Assembly (NCBI GenBank): GCA_902475445.1
Contig: CABRZN010000042.1
Span: forward strand, 1 to 14,498
Direction: 5' to 3'
DNA: 14,498 nt
DNA from: an uncultured Collinsella sp.
Lineage (GTDB): Bacteria > Actinomycetota > Coriobacteriia > Coriobacteriales > Coriobacteriaceae
Each line of letters starts with the position of its first letter. Positions within the stretch are counted from its first letter, which is position 1. The notes beneath the pieces were generated by a model. It saw nothing but the letters and a program-made list of their open reading frames with translations. It was not told the origin of the DNA and made no database searches. Position numbers and translations under genes: made by a program. This document shows positions 1 to 7,591 of the stretch, in pieces.

Positions 1-1632
1 CTTGGTCAGGGCCTTGGCGACGGTGTGGGCGGCCTGCTGGGCGGCGCGGCCGGCTTCGTCCCACTTAAAGACGCCGGCGTTGTCGAGCACGTGGCCAAAC
101 ACCACGCCGACCTCCTCGTGCAGGATATCGATGGCGTTATCCGCCGTAAGCTCGTCGGCGCGGCGAGCAAAGACGTCCTCGGCCCACGCGGCATGGCTGC
201 GACAAAGATCATCGCCCTCGAGCGCACCGGCAAGATCATAGCTGGCATCGACCTTGGCTGCCAGCAGATGCTCACGGACAGCGCCAAGCTCGGGAACCAG
301 GCGCGGCGGCAGAATGGCCAGGCCCATGACCTCGATCAGGCCGATGTTCTCCTTCTTAATGTGGTGGTACTCGGCATGCGGGTGGAACACGCCTAGCGGG
401 TGCTCGTCGGTCGTGATATTGCAGCGAAGCGCCAGGTAGGCCTCGTAGATTTCGCCGCCGGCATTTCCGCGTGAGTCCACGCGGCGGATGACGGGCGTCA
501 CGGTGTTGTGCGCCACGCCATCGGCTGTGTGCGCGATAACGCCCACGGACTCGTCGGACCACTCGCGCCAAGCGAGGATGATCTTCTCGGCGGCGTCGAG
601 CAGCTGGGCACGATCGTGCGAGCGCAGGCGCAACACCGAAAGCGGCCACTGCAGCACGGTGCCGGTGACCTGGTCGAACCCGGGCACGCTAAACTGCGAG
701 ACCTCGGCGGCATGCATCATGGGGAACTCGTGCGCGCCGCCCTGGAAGTGGTCGTGCGACAAGATCGAGCCGCCCACGATGGGCAGGTCGGCGTTGGAGC
801 CAATAAAGTAGTGCGGGAACAGGTCGACAAAGTCGAGCAGGCAGGTCAGCCCCTTGCGGTCCACGTGCATCGGGCGATGCTCGGAGCTCATAGCAATGCA
901 GTGCTCGTTAAAATACGCATACGGGCTGTACTGGAAACCCCAGCGCTCGCCGTCGAGCTGGATGGGGATAACGCGCAGATTCTGGCGGGCGGGGTGGGCG
1001 CCACCGTCGGCTGCTGCCGAACGCCCGGGGTAGCCCTCGTTTTCGATGCACAGCTGGCAGGCGGGATACTTTTCGCCCGTGTTCTTGGCGGCACCGGCGG
1101 CAGCGATATCGTGCGGGTCCTTCTCGGGCTTGGAGAGGTTGATGGTGATCTCCAAGTCGCCCCAGTTGGTAGGGGTGCTCCACTTAATGTTGCGTGCGAT
1201 GGCGGCGCGGCGCACATAGCCGGCGTCGCAGCACAGGCCGTAGAACCAGTCGGTCGCGGCGCGGGGCTCGTTGACGCCCATGCGGCCGTTGAATTCCTCG
1301 TTTACAACCGAAGGCCTCGGCATAAGCGCGCCCATGATGCGCATGGCGATGCGGTCGCGGCCCGACGCCGTGTCCTCGGCAGCGCCGTTGGCAACGGCAG
1401 CATCGGAAAGCACGGCGAGCGTGCCCTCCAGATCAAAGTCGGGGAGTGTATCGGGGTGCAAGAGCGAAATCTTCTCGGTCTGCAGCGCCCAAGCCATGTC
1501 GAGTGCGGGGCCCGTGGCGCCGATGCACTCCAAAATGGTGTTGTAGGCCCAGATGCGATCGTCCTGACCGATCATCGATCGATGGATGGCATACTCAATC
1601 AGGCCCTGCGCGGCCTCGCGCACATCAGTCAT
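1..1632 (-). CDS. galT: UDP-glucose--hexose-1-phosphate uridylyltransferase, class II (C-terminus off window)
   Basis: Leloir-pathway enzyme that transfers UMP from UDP-glucose to galactose-1-phosphate, giving UDP-galactose and glucose-1-phosphate in the cytosol. Reading leftward from ATG at 1632-1630, the frame stays open for 544 codons to the window edge, so the stop lies outside; the family is usually about 490-520 residues, so little should be missing. The class II signature is at residues 282-299 (DLPIVGGSILSHDHFQGG), with His293-Asp294-His295 replacing the His-Pro-His of class I enzymes. A Cys-x-x-Cys pair (PACQLC) lies upstream. The start codon overlaps the galK stop as TAATG, which implies translational coupling; a G-rich stretch about 19 bases upstream is too far to be a standard ribosome binding site. 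Class assignment is firm. Confidence 0.95.
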   Translation of the reverse strand, partial: MTDVREAAQGLIEYAIHRSMIGQDDRIWAYNTILECIGATGPALDMAWALQTEKISLLHPDTLPDFDLEGTLAVLSDAAVANGAAEDTASGRDRIAMRIMGALMPRPSVVNEEFNGRMGVNEPRAATDWFYGLCCDAGYVRRAAIARNIKWSTPTNWGDLEITINLSKPEKDPHDIAAAGAAKNTGEKYPACQLCIENEGYPGRSAAADGGAHPARQNLRVIPIQLDGERWGFQYSPYAYFNEHCIAMSSEHRPMHVDRKGLTCLLDFVDLFPHYFIGSNADLPIVGGSILSHDHFQGGAHEFPMMHAAEVSQFSVPGFDQVTGTVLQWPLSVLRLRSHDRAQLLDAAEKIILAWREWSDESVGVIAHTADGVAHNTVTPVIRRVDSRGNAGGEIYEAYLALRCNITTDEHPLGVFHPHAEYHHIKKENIGLIEVMGLAILPPRLVPELGAVREHLLAAKVDASYDLAGALEGDDLCRSHAAWAEDVFARRADELTADNAIDILHEEVGVVFGHVLDNAGVFKWDEAGRAAQQAAHTVAKALTK

Positions 1633-2837
1633 TACAGCCATGCCGCGTAAGCCCCCTTGTCAGAAATTGCGTAGTGGCGGGCAGAGCCCTCGCCCAGCCA
1701 GCCGTTCATCTTGGCAATGAAGGTGTCGACCAGGTCGAGCGGTACGAAGGCCTGGATGGTGCCGCCAAAGCCACCGCCGTGGATGCGGACGGCACCGCGG
1801 CCGTCGAGCACGTGCTCGGCAAGTGCCAGGGCGTACATGGAGGGCTGCTCGGAGCCCAGCTTGGCAACGACATTCTGCAGGTACATGGCAGAGCTGGCGC
1901 CGGACTCGCGCGTCAGGGTCAGGAACTGGTCGATGTCGCCGGCGTTCAGGGCCGCCCAGCGCTTATCGACCAGACCGTTCTCGTACCAGTAGTGAATGGC
2001 GCGCAGGCAGGCACGGTCGCCCAGCTTGGCACGCAGCTCGGGGAGCTTGGCGTCAAAGTCGGCAACGTCGACCTCGCACAGGCGTGCCTTGCCAAACTCG
2101 GCGGCGACGTCCTGCATCTCGCGCGGAACGGCGGCGTAGTCGTCGGTGGCGGCCACGTGGTCGGTGCCCACTTTAACGAGCACAAGCGCATAACCGTGAT
2201 CCTCAAAGTTGAGCTCGAGCTTCTGCGTTTTAGGCTGAGCCTGGTCCTCAAAATCCATGTAGGCGAGGCCGCCCAGGCACACGGCGGCCTGGTCCATCAG
2301 ACCGCAGGGCTTGCCGTAATAGTTGTTCTCGGTGCGCTGGCTCATCTGCGCAAGCGTGACGGGCTCAATGGCGGGCGCGCCCCAGAGCGTCTCCATGGCG
2401 CGGCCGTACGCGGCCTCGACGGCAGCGGAGCTGGAAAGGCCGCCGCCCGAGGGGACGGAGCAGGTGAAGGCGAAGTCGAAGCCATGAGGCTCAACGCCCA
2501 GGGCTGCGATCTCGTGTGCCATGCCGCGGACGAGACTTGCGGACGTGCCCTTCTCGGACTCCTGAACATCCAGCGTGTCGAGCGTAATCTCAAAGGTGGG
2601 GTAGCCCTCGTCGGCAACGCGGACCTTGTTGGTATCGGTCGCCACGGCAATGCCGTCGACGGCGACATCGAGCGAGCCGGCGATAACGTGGCCGCCCTCG
2701 TGGTCGGTGTGGTTGCCGCTGATCTCGGAACGGCCGGGCGCGTGCACGTAGAGCACCTGGCGGTCGCCGATGGGGCCAAACTCCTCCTCAAACAGCTTGG
2801 TGAGGGTGGAGAGCGTCTTTTCGTCGGGGGCGGTCAT
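1632..2837 (-). CDS. galK: Galactokinase
   Basis: GHMP-family kinase that phosphorylates galactose at C1 with ATP, the first Leloir step. The chosen ATG at 2837 gives 401 residues and follows a good ribosome binding site (GGAAAGGA, about 2845-2852 on the minus strand). An in-frame ATG at 2924 would add 29 residues through the first operator and lacks such a site. Motifs: galactokinase signature variant GRSEISGNHTDHEGG at residues 35-49, GHMP phosphate loop PSGGGLSSSA at 129-138, catalytic-base region CGLMDQ with Asp182, and C-terminal IHGGGFGG at 352-359. The first motif departs from the textbook GRVNLIGEHTDY, but the His-Thr-Asp core remains. It forms an operon with galT (one-base overlap) and is transcribed away from the adjacent LacI-type regulator, its probable repressor. 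Confidence 0.95.
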   Translation of the reverse strand: MTAPDEKTLSTLTKLFEEEFGPIGDRQVLYVHAPGRSEISGNHTDHEGGHVIAGSLDVAVDGIAVATDTNKVRVADEGYPTFEITLDTLDVQESEKGTSASLVRGMAHEIAALGVEPHGFDFAFTCSVPSGGGLSSSAAVEAAYGRAMETLWGAPAIEPVTLAQMSQRTENNYYGKPCGLMDQAAVCLGGLAYMDFEDQAQPKTQKLELNFEDHGYALVLVKVGTDHVAATDDYAAVPREMQDVAAEFGKARLCEVDVADFDAKLPELRAKLGDRACLRAIHYWYENGLVDKRWAALNAGDIDQFLTLTRESGASSAMYLQNVVAKLGSEQPSMYALALAEHVLDGRGAVRIHGGGFGGTIQAFVPLDLVDTFIAKMNGWLGEGSARHYAISDKGAYAAWL

Positions 2838-2877
2838 GAGGGTCCTTTCCTTGGCGCGAACAGGTAAGTTTTGCGTC

Positions 2878-2963
2878 GTTATGAGTACGTTAACAATTTG
2901 AAGCGGCGTGAACTCAGCATTCACGATGCCGCATGTTATGGGCTATGTTAACGTACTCATAAC
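2878..2963. promoter_or_regulatory. Pair of inverted LacI-type operators upstream of galK
   Basis: An 18-base sequence at 2878-2895 (GTTATGAGTACGTTAACA) recurs as its exact reverse complement at 2946-2963. Each copy contains TGTTAACGTACTCA or its complement, a pseudo-palindrome around a central CG with outer TG/CA (TGnnnACGTnnnCA), the usual architecture of LacI-family operators. The CG centres are 64 bases apart, about six helical turns, which suits looping by a tetramer. Between them is an imperfect stem (GCGGC/GCCGC and GTGAA/TTCAC). The left copy lies 41-58 bases upstream of the galK ATG. I see no convincing -35/-10 pair. That the adjacent regulator binds here is inference. Confidence 0.8.
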
Positions 2964-3068
2964 ACAACGCATATTACTTTTTGAGAATCTGGTAATCGGT
3001 CGAAATTCGGCCGTGAACGGTAGCGCCGTATGGACTTATAGAGCAGAAGAGCTGCAGCTAGAAAAAGT

Positions 3069-3082
3069 AGAGTACGTTAACA
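3069..3082. promoter_or_regulatory. Third LacI-type operator copy, upstream of the regulator gene
   Basis: AGAGTACGTTAACA matches 13 of 14 bases of the core of the first operator (TGAGTACGTTAACA at 2882-2895), in the same orientation. Its CG centre is 123 bases from the middle copy and about 100 bases upstream of the regulator start, so it probably mediates autoregulation. A possible -10 (TATAGA, 3037-3042) lies just upstream, without a clear -35. Confidence 0.7.
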
Positions 3083-3174
3083 TGCGTCCGACGATAGCGG
3101 TCTTCCGTGCGGGTTAAATTCCCGCGCGGAGGGCATGCACGCTATTTTGATCTCGCAAGGGTGAAGGTGATCCT

Positions 3175-4206
3175 GTGGCAAGGCGCCCGTCCAACGATAC
3201 AAGTTCCCGTCCGGTCTCCATGGCCGACGTTGCCCGCGCTGCCGGCGTTTCGCAGCAAACGGTTTCGCGCGTCGCCAACGGTCTGCCCAATGTGAACGAG
3301 CGGACGCGGCAGCGCGTGCAGGCCGCCATGCAAGAGCTCGGCTTTCGTCCGAGTTATGCCGGCCGCTCGCTGCGCGACGGCCGTTACCATTCGGTCGGCC
3401 TGTGCGTCAACGATGTCACCAAGTTTGGCAACCTCTCAATGATCGACGGCATCGCCAGCGCTGCTCGCGAGCATAATTGCGCCATCACGCTGGTCGAGAT
3501 GTCCAAGACCGAGGAGTTTTCGCTTGCCGAGGCCACGCGTCGTATGGCCGCGTTGCCCGTGGACGGCATCATCATCGGCATGAGTCGCATGGCGCCCGAT
3601 TTTGAGACGTTTGATCCGCTGCCGGGCATTGGCACGGTCATCGTTACCATGTACGCGCACCCGCGGGTGACCACGGTCGACTCCGATCATTACGGCTGCT
3701 CGCTATTGCTTATGGATCACCTGTTTGAGCTGGGGCACGAGCAGATTCGCTATATTGGCGGCCCGTCGTTCTCGGTCGACGAACAATTTCGCCGCGCCGG
3801 TTGGCAGGATGCGCTCGAGCGTAAACACATCGAGCCGGCAGAGCCGCTCGAGGGCGACTGGTCTGCCAACAGCGGCTACGAGGCCGGCAGGTACCTGGCC
3901 GAGCACGATCGCACCATGACGGCGATTTACGCGGCAAACGACCAGATGGCAAATGGCGCGATTGCCGCACTGCGTGATAGCGGCCTGCGCGTGCCCGAGG
4001 ACGTGAGCGTGGTGGGCGTCGACGATTCGCTCGATGATTTTGTGGCACACAACGAGCTCACGACCGTGCGATTTGATCTACATCAGCGCGGACGCGAGGT
4101 GTTTGAGCATGCGGTTCCCGAGGCGGGTACGGCGGGCAAAACCGTTGCCATTCGCATTCCCGGCCAGCTCATTATTCGACATAGCACGGCGATACCGCGC
4201 ACATAG
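3175..4206 (+). CDS. LacI/GalR-family transcriptional repressor
   Basis: Full-length 343-residue sugar-responsive repressor. It starts with GTG at 3175 after GAAGGTGA (3163-3170), the only good ribosome binding site in front of the DNA-binding domain. The LacI helix-turn-helix spans about residues 15-45 (ADVARAAGVSQQTVSRVANG), followed by a hinge-helix region to about residue 70. The rest is the periplasmic-binding-protein-like effector and dimer domain, with family motifs such as DGIIIG, YAANDQMANGAIAALRDSG and VVGVDDS, ending in the expected strand-plus-ST tail (IIRHST). It is divergent from galKT, and three copies of a LacI-type operator fill the intervening region, so control of galKT by a galactose-related effector plus autoregulation is the natural reading. 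The effector is not shown by sequence. No terminator is visible before the next gene. Confidence 0.92.
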   Translation: MARRPSNDTSSRPVSMADVARAAGVSQQTVSRVANGLPNVNERTRQRVQAAMQELGFRPSYAGRSLRDGRYHSVGLCVNDVTKFGNLSMIDGIASAAREHNCAITLVEMSKTEEFSLAEATRRMAALPVDGIIIGMSRMAPDFETFDPLPGIGTVIVTMYAHPRVTTVDSDHYGCSLLLMDHLFELGHEQIRYIGGPSFSVDEQFRRAGWQDALERKHIEPAEPLEGDWSANSGYEAGRYLAEHDRTMTAIYAANDQMANGAIAALRDSGLRVPEDVSVVGVDDSLDDFVAHNELTTVRFDLHQRGREVFEHAVPEAGTAGKTVAIRIPGQLIIRHSTAIPRT

Positions 4207-4267
4207 TTTGTGCAGGTAAACGGCGATTTTATTGCATTTCAATAACAATCGGTATGGATGCTGACGG

Positions 4268-4327
4268 ATAGCCGTGGCTATGAAGGCGAGTGTTATGATA
4301 GACGGGTTCTTTTGTCTATCTAGGAGG
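4268..4327 (+). promoter_or_regulatory. fprA promoter: extended -10, two palindromes, ribosome binding site
   Basis: TGTTATGAT at 4291-4299 is a good extended -10 element. No TTGACA-like -35 is present; instead the -35 position is covered by the palindrome ATAGCC-gt-GGCTAT (4268-4281). A second perfect inverted repeat, GATAGAC-N10-GTCTATC (4297-4320), begins in the -10 and runs across the expected transcription start. AGGAGG (4322-4327) is the ribosome binding site, nine bases before the ATG at 4337. A weak -35 with a symmetrical site over it suggests regulator-dependent transcription; the regulator is unknown. Confidence 0.65.
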
Positions 4328-4336
4328 CTTTGCCTG

Positions 4337-5497
4337 ATGGAGATCACCAAGGATATCCGCTACGTTGGCGTCGACGATCACGATATTGACCTGTTCGAGG
4401 GCCAGTACGACGTGTCCGAGAACGGCATGGCATACAACAGCTATGTTATCTTGGGCGAAAAGATCGCTGTCGCCGATTCAGTCGACGGCGGTTTTGTTGA
4501 CGAGTGGCTCGGCAACCTCGAGGCCGTGCTTGATGGCCGTACGCCCGACTACCTGATCGTCCATCACATGGAGCCCGATCACTCCGCCGGTATCGCCGCC
4601 TTTATGGAGCGCTACCCCCAGGCACAGATTGTGGCCAGCATGGGTGCCTTCCGCATGATGGTCAACTACTTTGGCACCGACTACCCCGAGCGCAAGATGG
4701 TCGTCAAAGAGGGCGACGTGCTCGATCTGGGCGGTCACAGCCTAACGTTTGTCGGCGCTCCCAACGTTCACTGGCCCGAGGTGATTTTCTCCTACGAGTC
4801 TACCGACAAGGTGCTCTTTAGTGCCGACGGCTTTGGCAAGTTTGGCGCCAACGACATCGAGGACCCCGAGGGCTGGGCTTGCGAGGCTCGCCGCTACTAC
4901 TTTGGCATCGTCGGTAAGTTCGGCAAGTTCGTGCAGGCCGTCCTCAAGAAGGCCGCCGACCTGGACATCCAGATTATCTGCCCGCTCCACGGCCCCGTGC
5001 TGACCGAGAACCTGGGCTACTACCTCGACACCTATAACACCTGGTCGAGCTATCAGCCCGAGGACGAGGGTATCACGATTGCCTATGCGAGCGTGTACGG
5101 GCATCTGAAGGCTGCCGTCGAGGAGCTCGCATCTGCGCTTGAGGCTCGCGGCCAGAAGGTTTCCGTCTTTGACCTGGCTCGTGACGACATGGCCGAGGCC
5201 GTTGAGGATGCGTTCCGCTACGACCGTCTGGTGCTCGCTTCCATCACCTATCAGGGCGAGATCTTCCCGTGCATGAGCACCTTCATCCATACGCTCGCCG
5301 AGCACGCCTACCAGAACCGTACGGTGGCGCTCGTCGAGGCCGGCTCTTGGGCACCCGCGGCTGCCAAGGTTATGACCAAGGAGCTCGAGGGCATGAAGGA
5401 CATCACCCTGACGCAGAACAAGGTGACTGTGCTGGGCTCGCTCAACGAAGCCTCGCGCGCTCAGATCGAGGCCCTCGCCGACGAGCTGTCCAAGTAG
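4337..5497 (+). CDS. Flavodiiron protein (A-type flavoprotein; O2/NO reductase)
   Basis: Cytosolic enzyme of anaerobes that reduces oxygen to water and/or NO to N2O with electrons from a rubredoxin or flavin partner. The ATG at 4337 follows AGGAGG and gives 386 residues, near the roughly 400 usual for class A proteins. The N-terminal metallo-beta-lactamase-like domain (about 1-240) holds the diiron ligand set His77-x-Glu79-x-Asp81-His82, His145 (VHWPE), Asp164 (SADGFGKFG) and His217 (LHGPVL), so both iron sites look intact. The C-terminal flavodoxin domain (about 245-386) has the FMN loop region YASVYGHLKAA; the usual Thr after Gly-His/Asn is Leu here. No rubredoxin or NAD(P)H-flavin domain is fused, so an electron donor must be encoded elsewhere. 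The choice between O2 and NO as main substrate cannot be made from sequence. Confidence 0.93.
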   Translation: MEITKDIRYVGVDDHDIDLFEGQYDVSENGMAYNSYVILGEKIAVADSVDGGFVDEWLGNLEAVLDGRTPDYLIVHHMEPDHSAGIAAFMERYPQAQIVASMGAFRMMVNYFGTDYPERKMVVKEGDVLDLGGHSLTFVGAPNVHWPEVIFSYESTDKVLFSADGFGKFGANDIEDPEGWACEARRYYFGIVGKFGKFVQAVLKKAADLDIQIICPLHGPVLTENLGYYLDTYNTWSSYQPEDEGITIAYASVYGHLKAAVEELASALEARGQKVSVFDLARDDMAEAVEDAFRYDRLVLASITYQGEIFPCMSTFIHTLAEHAYQNRTVALVEAGSWAPAAAKVMTKELEGMKDITLTQNKVTVLGSLNEASRAQIEALADELSK

Positions 5498-5531
5498 CGA
5501 CACGTTCACTTTTGACGCTCAACCACCACAA

Positions 5532-5573
5532 CCACCGCAAAGGGGACAGGCACCTTTGTGGTGGTTTTTGTTT
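5532..5573 (+). terminator. Rho-independent terminator of fprA
   Basis: Twelve-base stem: 5532-5543 (CCACCGCAAAGG) pairs with 5553-5564 (CCTTTGTGGTGG) with one G:U and a nine-base loop, followed by TTTTTGTTT. It lies 35 bases after the fprA stop and abuts the convergent deoR-family stop. On the minus strand the stem lacks a T-run, so termination of that gene there would be weaker. Confidence 0.85.
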
Positions 5574-6375
5574 AAGCGCCGGCGATGATGAGGGCTGGAC
5601 GTGCGCTGTCGGCGGCCTCGGCGATTGAGGTGGCGACGGCATGATCGGGGTCACGGTCCATCACGATGGCGTCGACATCGGTCAGCTCGGCAAAGCGGTA
5701 CATGCCGCGTCCGTTAACCTTGCTGGCGTCCATGAGGGCGACGCTTTGATGGGCCGCGGCGATCATAGCCGTTTTGGTCTCGGCCATCTGGGGAAAGTCA
5801 GTCGTAAAGCCGCAGCTGGAGACAAAGGCACCGGGGCACATGACGGCCAGATCGGCATGGACCATTTGGAGCGCCTGCATAGTGAGCGGTCCGTACAAAT
5901 AACGATGGCCTTTGCGCAGCGCCCCGCCCAGCATGACGACATCGACCGAGGGCATGCTCTCGTCGATGTAATCGGCAATGGTAATGTCTGCTGTGATAAC
6001 GGTGATACCGTCGCGCTGATCGAGGAGCCGGACGAATTCGAGCGCCGTGGTACCCGAGTCTACGAGCAGCGTGTCGCCGTCATTGACGAGCTCGATGGCG
6101 CTTTGAGCGATGGCTTGCTTGGCTGCGACGTTGACATTGATGCGGCGATCCTGCGTGGAGACGGTCAGGCGTTTGTGGAGCGATACGGCACCACCATGTG
6201 TGCGGCGCAGCTTGCCTGCTTCGGCGAGCGCGTCCAGGTCGGCGCGGGCGGTGACGGAGGACACGCCAAAGGTCTGGGCGATTTCTGCTACCTGCACCGA
6301 GGCATTATGATCGAGCATTTCCATAATGGCGGAACGACGCTCGTCGGCGAAAGCTCGGGTTGTTGCGTGGGCCAT
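5572..6375 (-). CDS. DeoR/GlpR-family transcriptional repressor
   Basis: Sugar-phosphate-responsive repressor. The ATG at 6375 is preferred (267 residues): GGAG lies five bases upstream and the product begins MAHATTRAFADERRSAI, the normal DeoR N-terminus. An ATG at 6432 would add 19 residues over probable operator DNA and has only an A-rich leader. The DeoR winged helix-turn-helix spans about residues 10-65 (SVQVAEIAQTFGVSSVTARADL, ending with the family hallmark RRTHGGAV). The C-terminal phosphosugar-sensing domain has DGDTLLVDSGTTALEF and MLGGALRKGHRYLYGP. It is divergent from the class II aldolase gene, and TTTTC-type repeats lie between the two starts, so aldolase control and autoregulation are likely. 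The effector is unknown. Confidence 0.92.
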   Translation of the reverse strand: MAHATTRAFADERRSAIMEMLDHNASVQVAEIAQTFGVSSVTARADLDALAEAGKLRRTHGGAVSLHKRLTVSTQDRRINVNVAAKQAIAQSAIELVNDGDTLLVDSGTTALEFVRLLDQRDGITVITADITIADYIDESMPSVDVVMLGGALRKGHRYLYGPLTMQALQMVHADLAVMCPGAFVSSCGFTTDFPQMAETKTAMIAAAHQSVALMDASKVNGRGMYRFAELTDVDAIVMDRDPDHAVATSIAEAADSARPALIIAGA

Positions 6376-6420
6376 GCTTGCTCCATTCTCGGCTAAATTT
6401 GCAGGAATTGTGTTGACTCT

Positions 6421-6485
6421 ATTTTCGTTCATTTTCTTTTTGAGTAAGAAAACACCTTTCGATTACTTATCTTTTCTATAAAAGA
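6421..6485. promoter_or_regulatory. Probable DeoR-type operator region between the repressor and aldolase genes
   Basis: This T/A-rich stretch in GC-rich DNA holds ATTTTC twice with ten-base phasing (6421-6426 and 6431-6436), a seven-base inverted repeat TTTTCTT-N7-AAGAAAA (6432-6452) and another, TCTTTT-ctat-AAAAGA (6470-6485). Short TTTTC-like direct or inverted repeats phased by a helical turn are typical of DeoR-family sites. Binding by the adjacent repressor is inferred. Confidence 0.5.
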
Positions 6486-6709
6486 AAGACGCTGAACGCC
6501 CAAAATTCAATATCGAACACGCCCACTCGGCCCCAATTCCTTCCGTTTGCTTTTCAAAAACGACTGTATTGACCTGCACGGGCTCAATATCTCGCACATG
6601 CAAAGCCGCTGAATTTCATACAATGAGCGCAGCAAAACGCAAGGTAAAACGCCTTGTGAACAACTACGCCCGATGTCCAGATGCGGGCGAGGGAGAGGAG
6701 CAAACGCTC
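6486..6709 (+). other. Leader region of the aldolase gene
   Basis: This completes the 334-base gap between the repressor and aldolase starts. TACAAT at 6619-6624 is a good -10 candidate but lacks a clear -35. An in-frame ATG at 6623 would extend the aldolase with a basic tail unlike the family, so I treat 6625-6709 as untranslated leader. CAAGG-N7-CCTTG forms a small stem near 6641-6657. GAGAGGAG (6693-6700) is the aldolase ribosome binding site. Confidence 0.4.
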
Positions 6710-7567
6710 ATGGCACTTGTTACCACCGAAAAGATGCTCAAGGACGCTCAGGCCGGCCACTACGCCGTCGGCGCGTTCAACGTCGAGAACCTCGAGTTTG
6801 TTATGGCCGTTCTGGCCGCTGCCGAGGAGACCAAGTCCCCCGTCATCATGCAGACCACCCCGGGCACCATCAAGACCGCTGGTCTGGATTACTTCTACGG
6901 CATGGTCAAGGCTGCCGCCGAGCGTGCTTCCGTGCCCGTCGCCCTGCACCTCGATCACGGCGATGGCTATGACCGCTGCATGCAGGCTTTCCGCACGGGC
7001 TACACCTCTGTCATGATCGACGGCTCGCACGAGTCCTTCGAGGACAACATCGCCCTGACCAAGTCCGTCGCCGACGCTGGCCGCGCCATGGGCGTGCCCG
7101 TCGAGGCCGAGCTCGGTAAGGTTGGCGGCAAGGAGGACGACGGTCCCGCGGTTGAGGGCGAGAGCCCCTACACCGATCCTGCCGAGGCCAAGGAGTTCGT
7201 CGAGCGCACTGGCTGCACCTCCCTCGCTATTGGCGTTGGCACCAGCCACGGCGTGTACACGAGCGATCCGCACATCGAGCAGTCCGTGGTTAAGGCCATC
7301 CGCGACGCCGTCGACGTGCCGCTGGTTCTGCACGGCACCTCCGGTGTGCCCGATGAGCAGGTCGCCGAGGCTGTGAAGAACGGCATCTGCAAGGTTAACT
7401 ACGCTACCGAGCTGCGTCAGGCCTACACCAAGGGCTTCATGGCCTACATGGCCGAGAACCCTGCCTGCTTCGATCCCAAGAAGCCGGCCAAGGAGGGTAT
7501 GCGTGAGATCACCGAGCTGGTTAAGATCCGCATGACCAACCTCAACTCTGTGGGCAAAGCAGAGTAA
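6710..7567 (+). CDS. Class II fructose-/tagatose-1,6-bisphosphate aldolase
   Basis: Zinc-dependent aldolase that cleaves a ketohexose 1,6-bisphosphate to dihydroxyacetone phosphate and glyceraldehyde-3-phosphate. The ATG at 6710 follows GAGAGGAG by nine bases and gives 285 residues starting MALVTTEKML, the normal N-terminus; upstream in-frame starts add unrelated sequence. Active-site residues fall where the GatY/KbaY/FbaA-like short class II enzymes place them: catalytic Asp82 and zinc ligand His83 (HLDHG), Glu134 (EAELGKVGG), His180 (GTSHGVY) and His208 (LHGTSG), then the phosphate-binding KVNYATELR. This numbering fits tagatose-bisphosphate aldolases as well as short fructose-bisphosphate aldolases, so substrate is left open. 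A divergent DeoR regulator and nearby galactose genes favour a sugar-catabolic role, while GC-rich, strongly biased codons also fit a highly expressed glycolytic enzyme. A small stem CAGAGTA-N10-TACTCTG (7560-7583) straddles the stop. Confidence 0.9.
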   Translation: MALVTTEKMLKDAQAGHYAVGAFNVENLEFVMAVLAAAEETKSPVIMQTTPGTIKTAGLDYFYGMVKAAAERASVPVALHLDHGDGYDRCMQAFRTGYTSVMIDGSHESFEDNIALTKSVADAGRAMGVPVEAELGKVGGKEDDGPAVEGESPYTDPAEAKEFVERTGCTSLAIGVGTSHGVYTSDPHIEQSVVKAIRDAVDVPLVLHGTSGVPDEQVAEAVKNGICKVNYATELRQAYTKGFMAYMAENPACFDPKKPAKEGMREITELVKIRMTNLNSVGKAE

Positions 7568-7591
7568 CAGCAAGGGTACTCTGATCCCACC

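Noticed and set aside
508..2867. Long plus-strand open frames (380 and 473 codons) over the gal region
   Set aside because: They are antisense to galT and galK, whose motifs are unmistakable. High-GC genes commonly leave the complementary frame open, and the products are low-complexity Gly/Val/Ala/His sequence with no motif.
4742..5509. Minus-strand frame of 255 codons
   Set aside because: It is antisense to the flavodiiron gene, whose diiron ligands are all in place; the product has no motif.
6569..6709. 47-residue N-terminal extension of the aldolase
   Set aside because: The ATG at 6710 has the best ribosome binding site and matches the normal family N-terminus; the extension resembles translated leader DNA.
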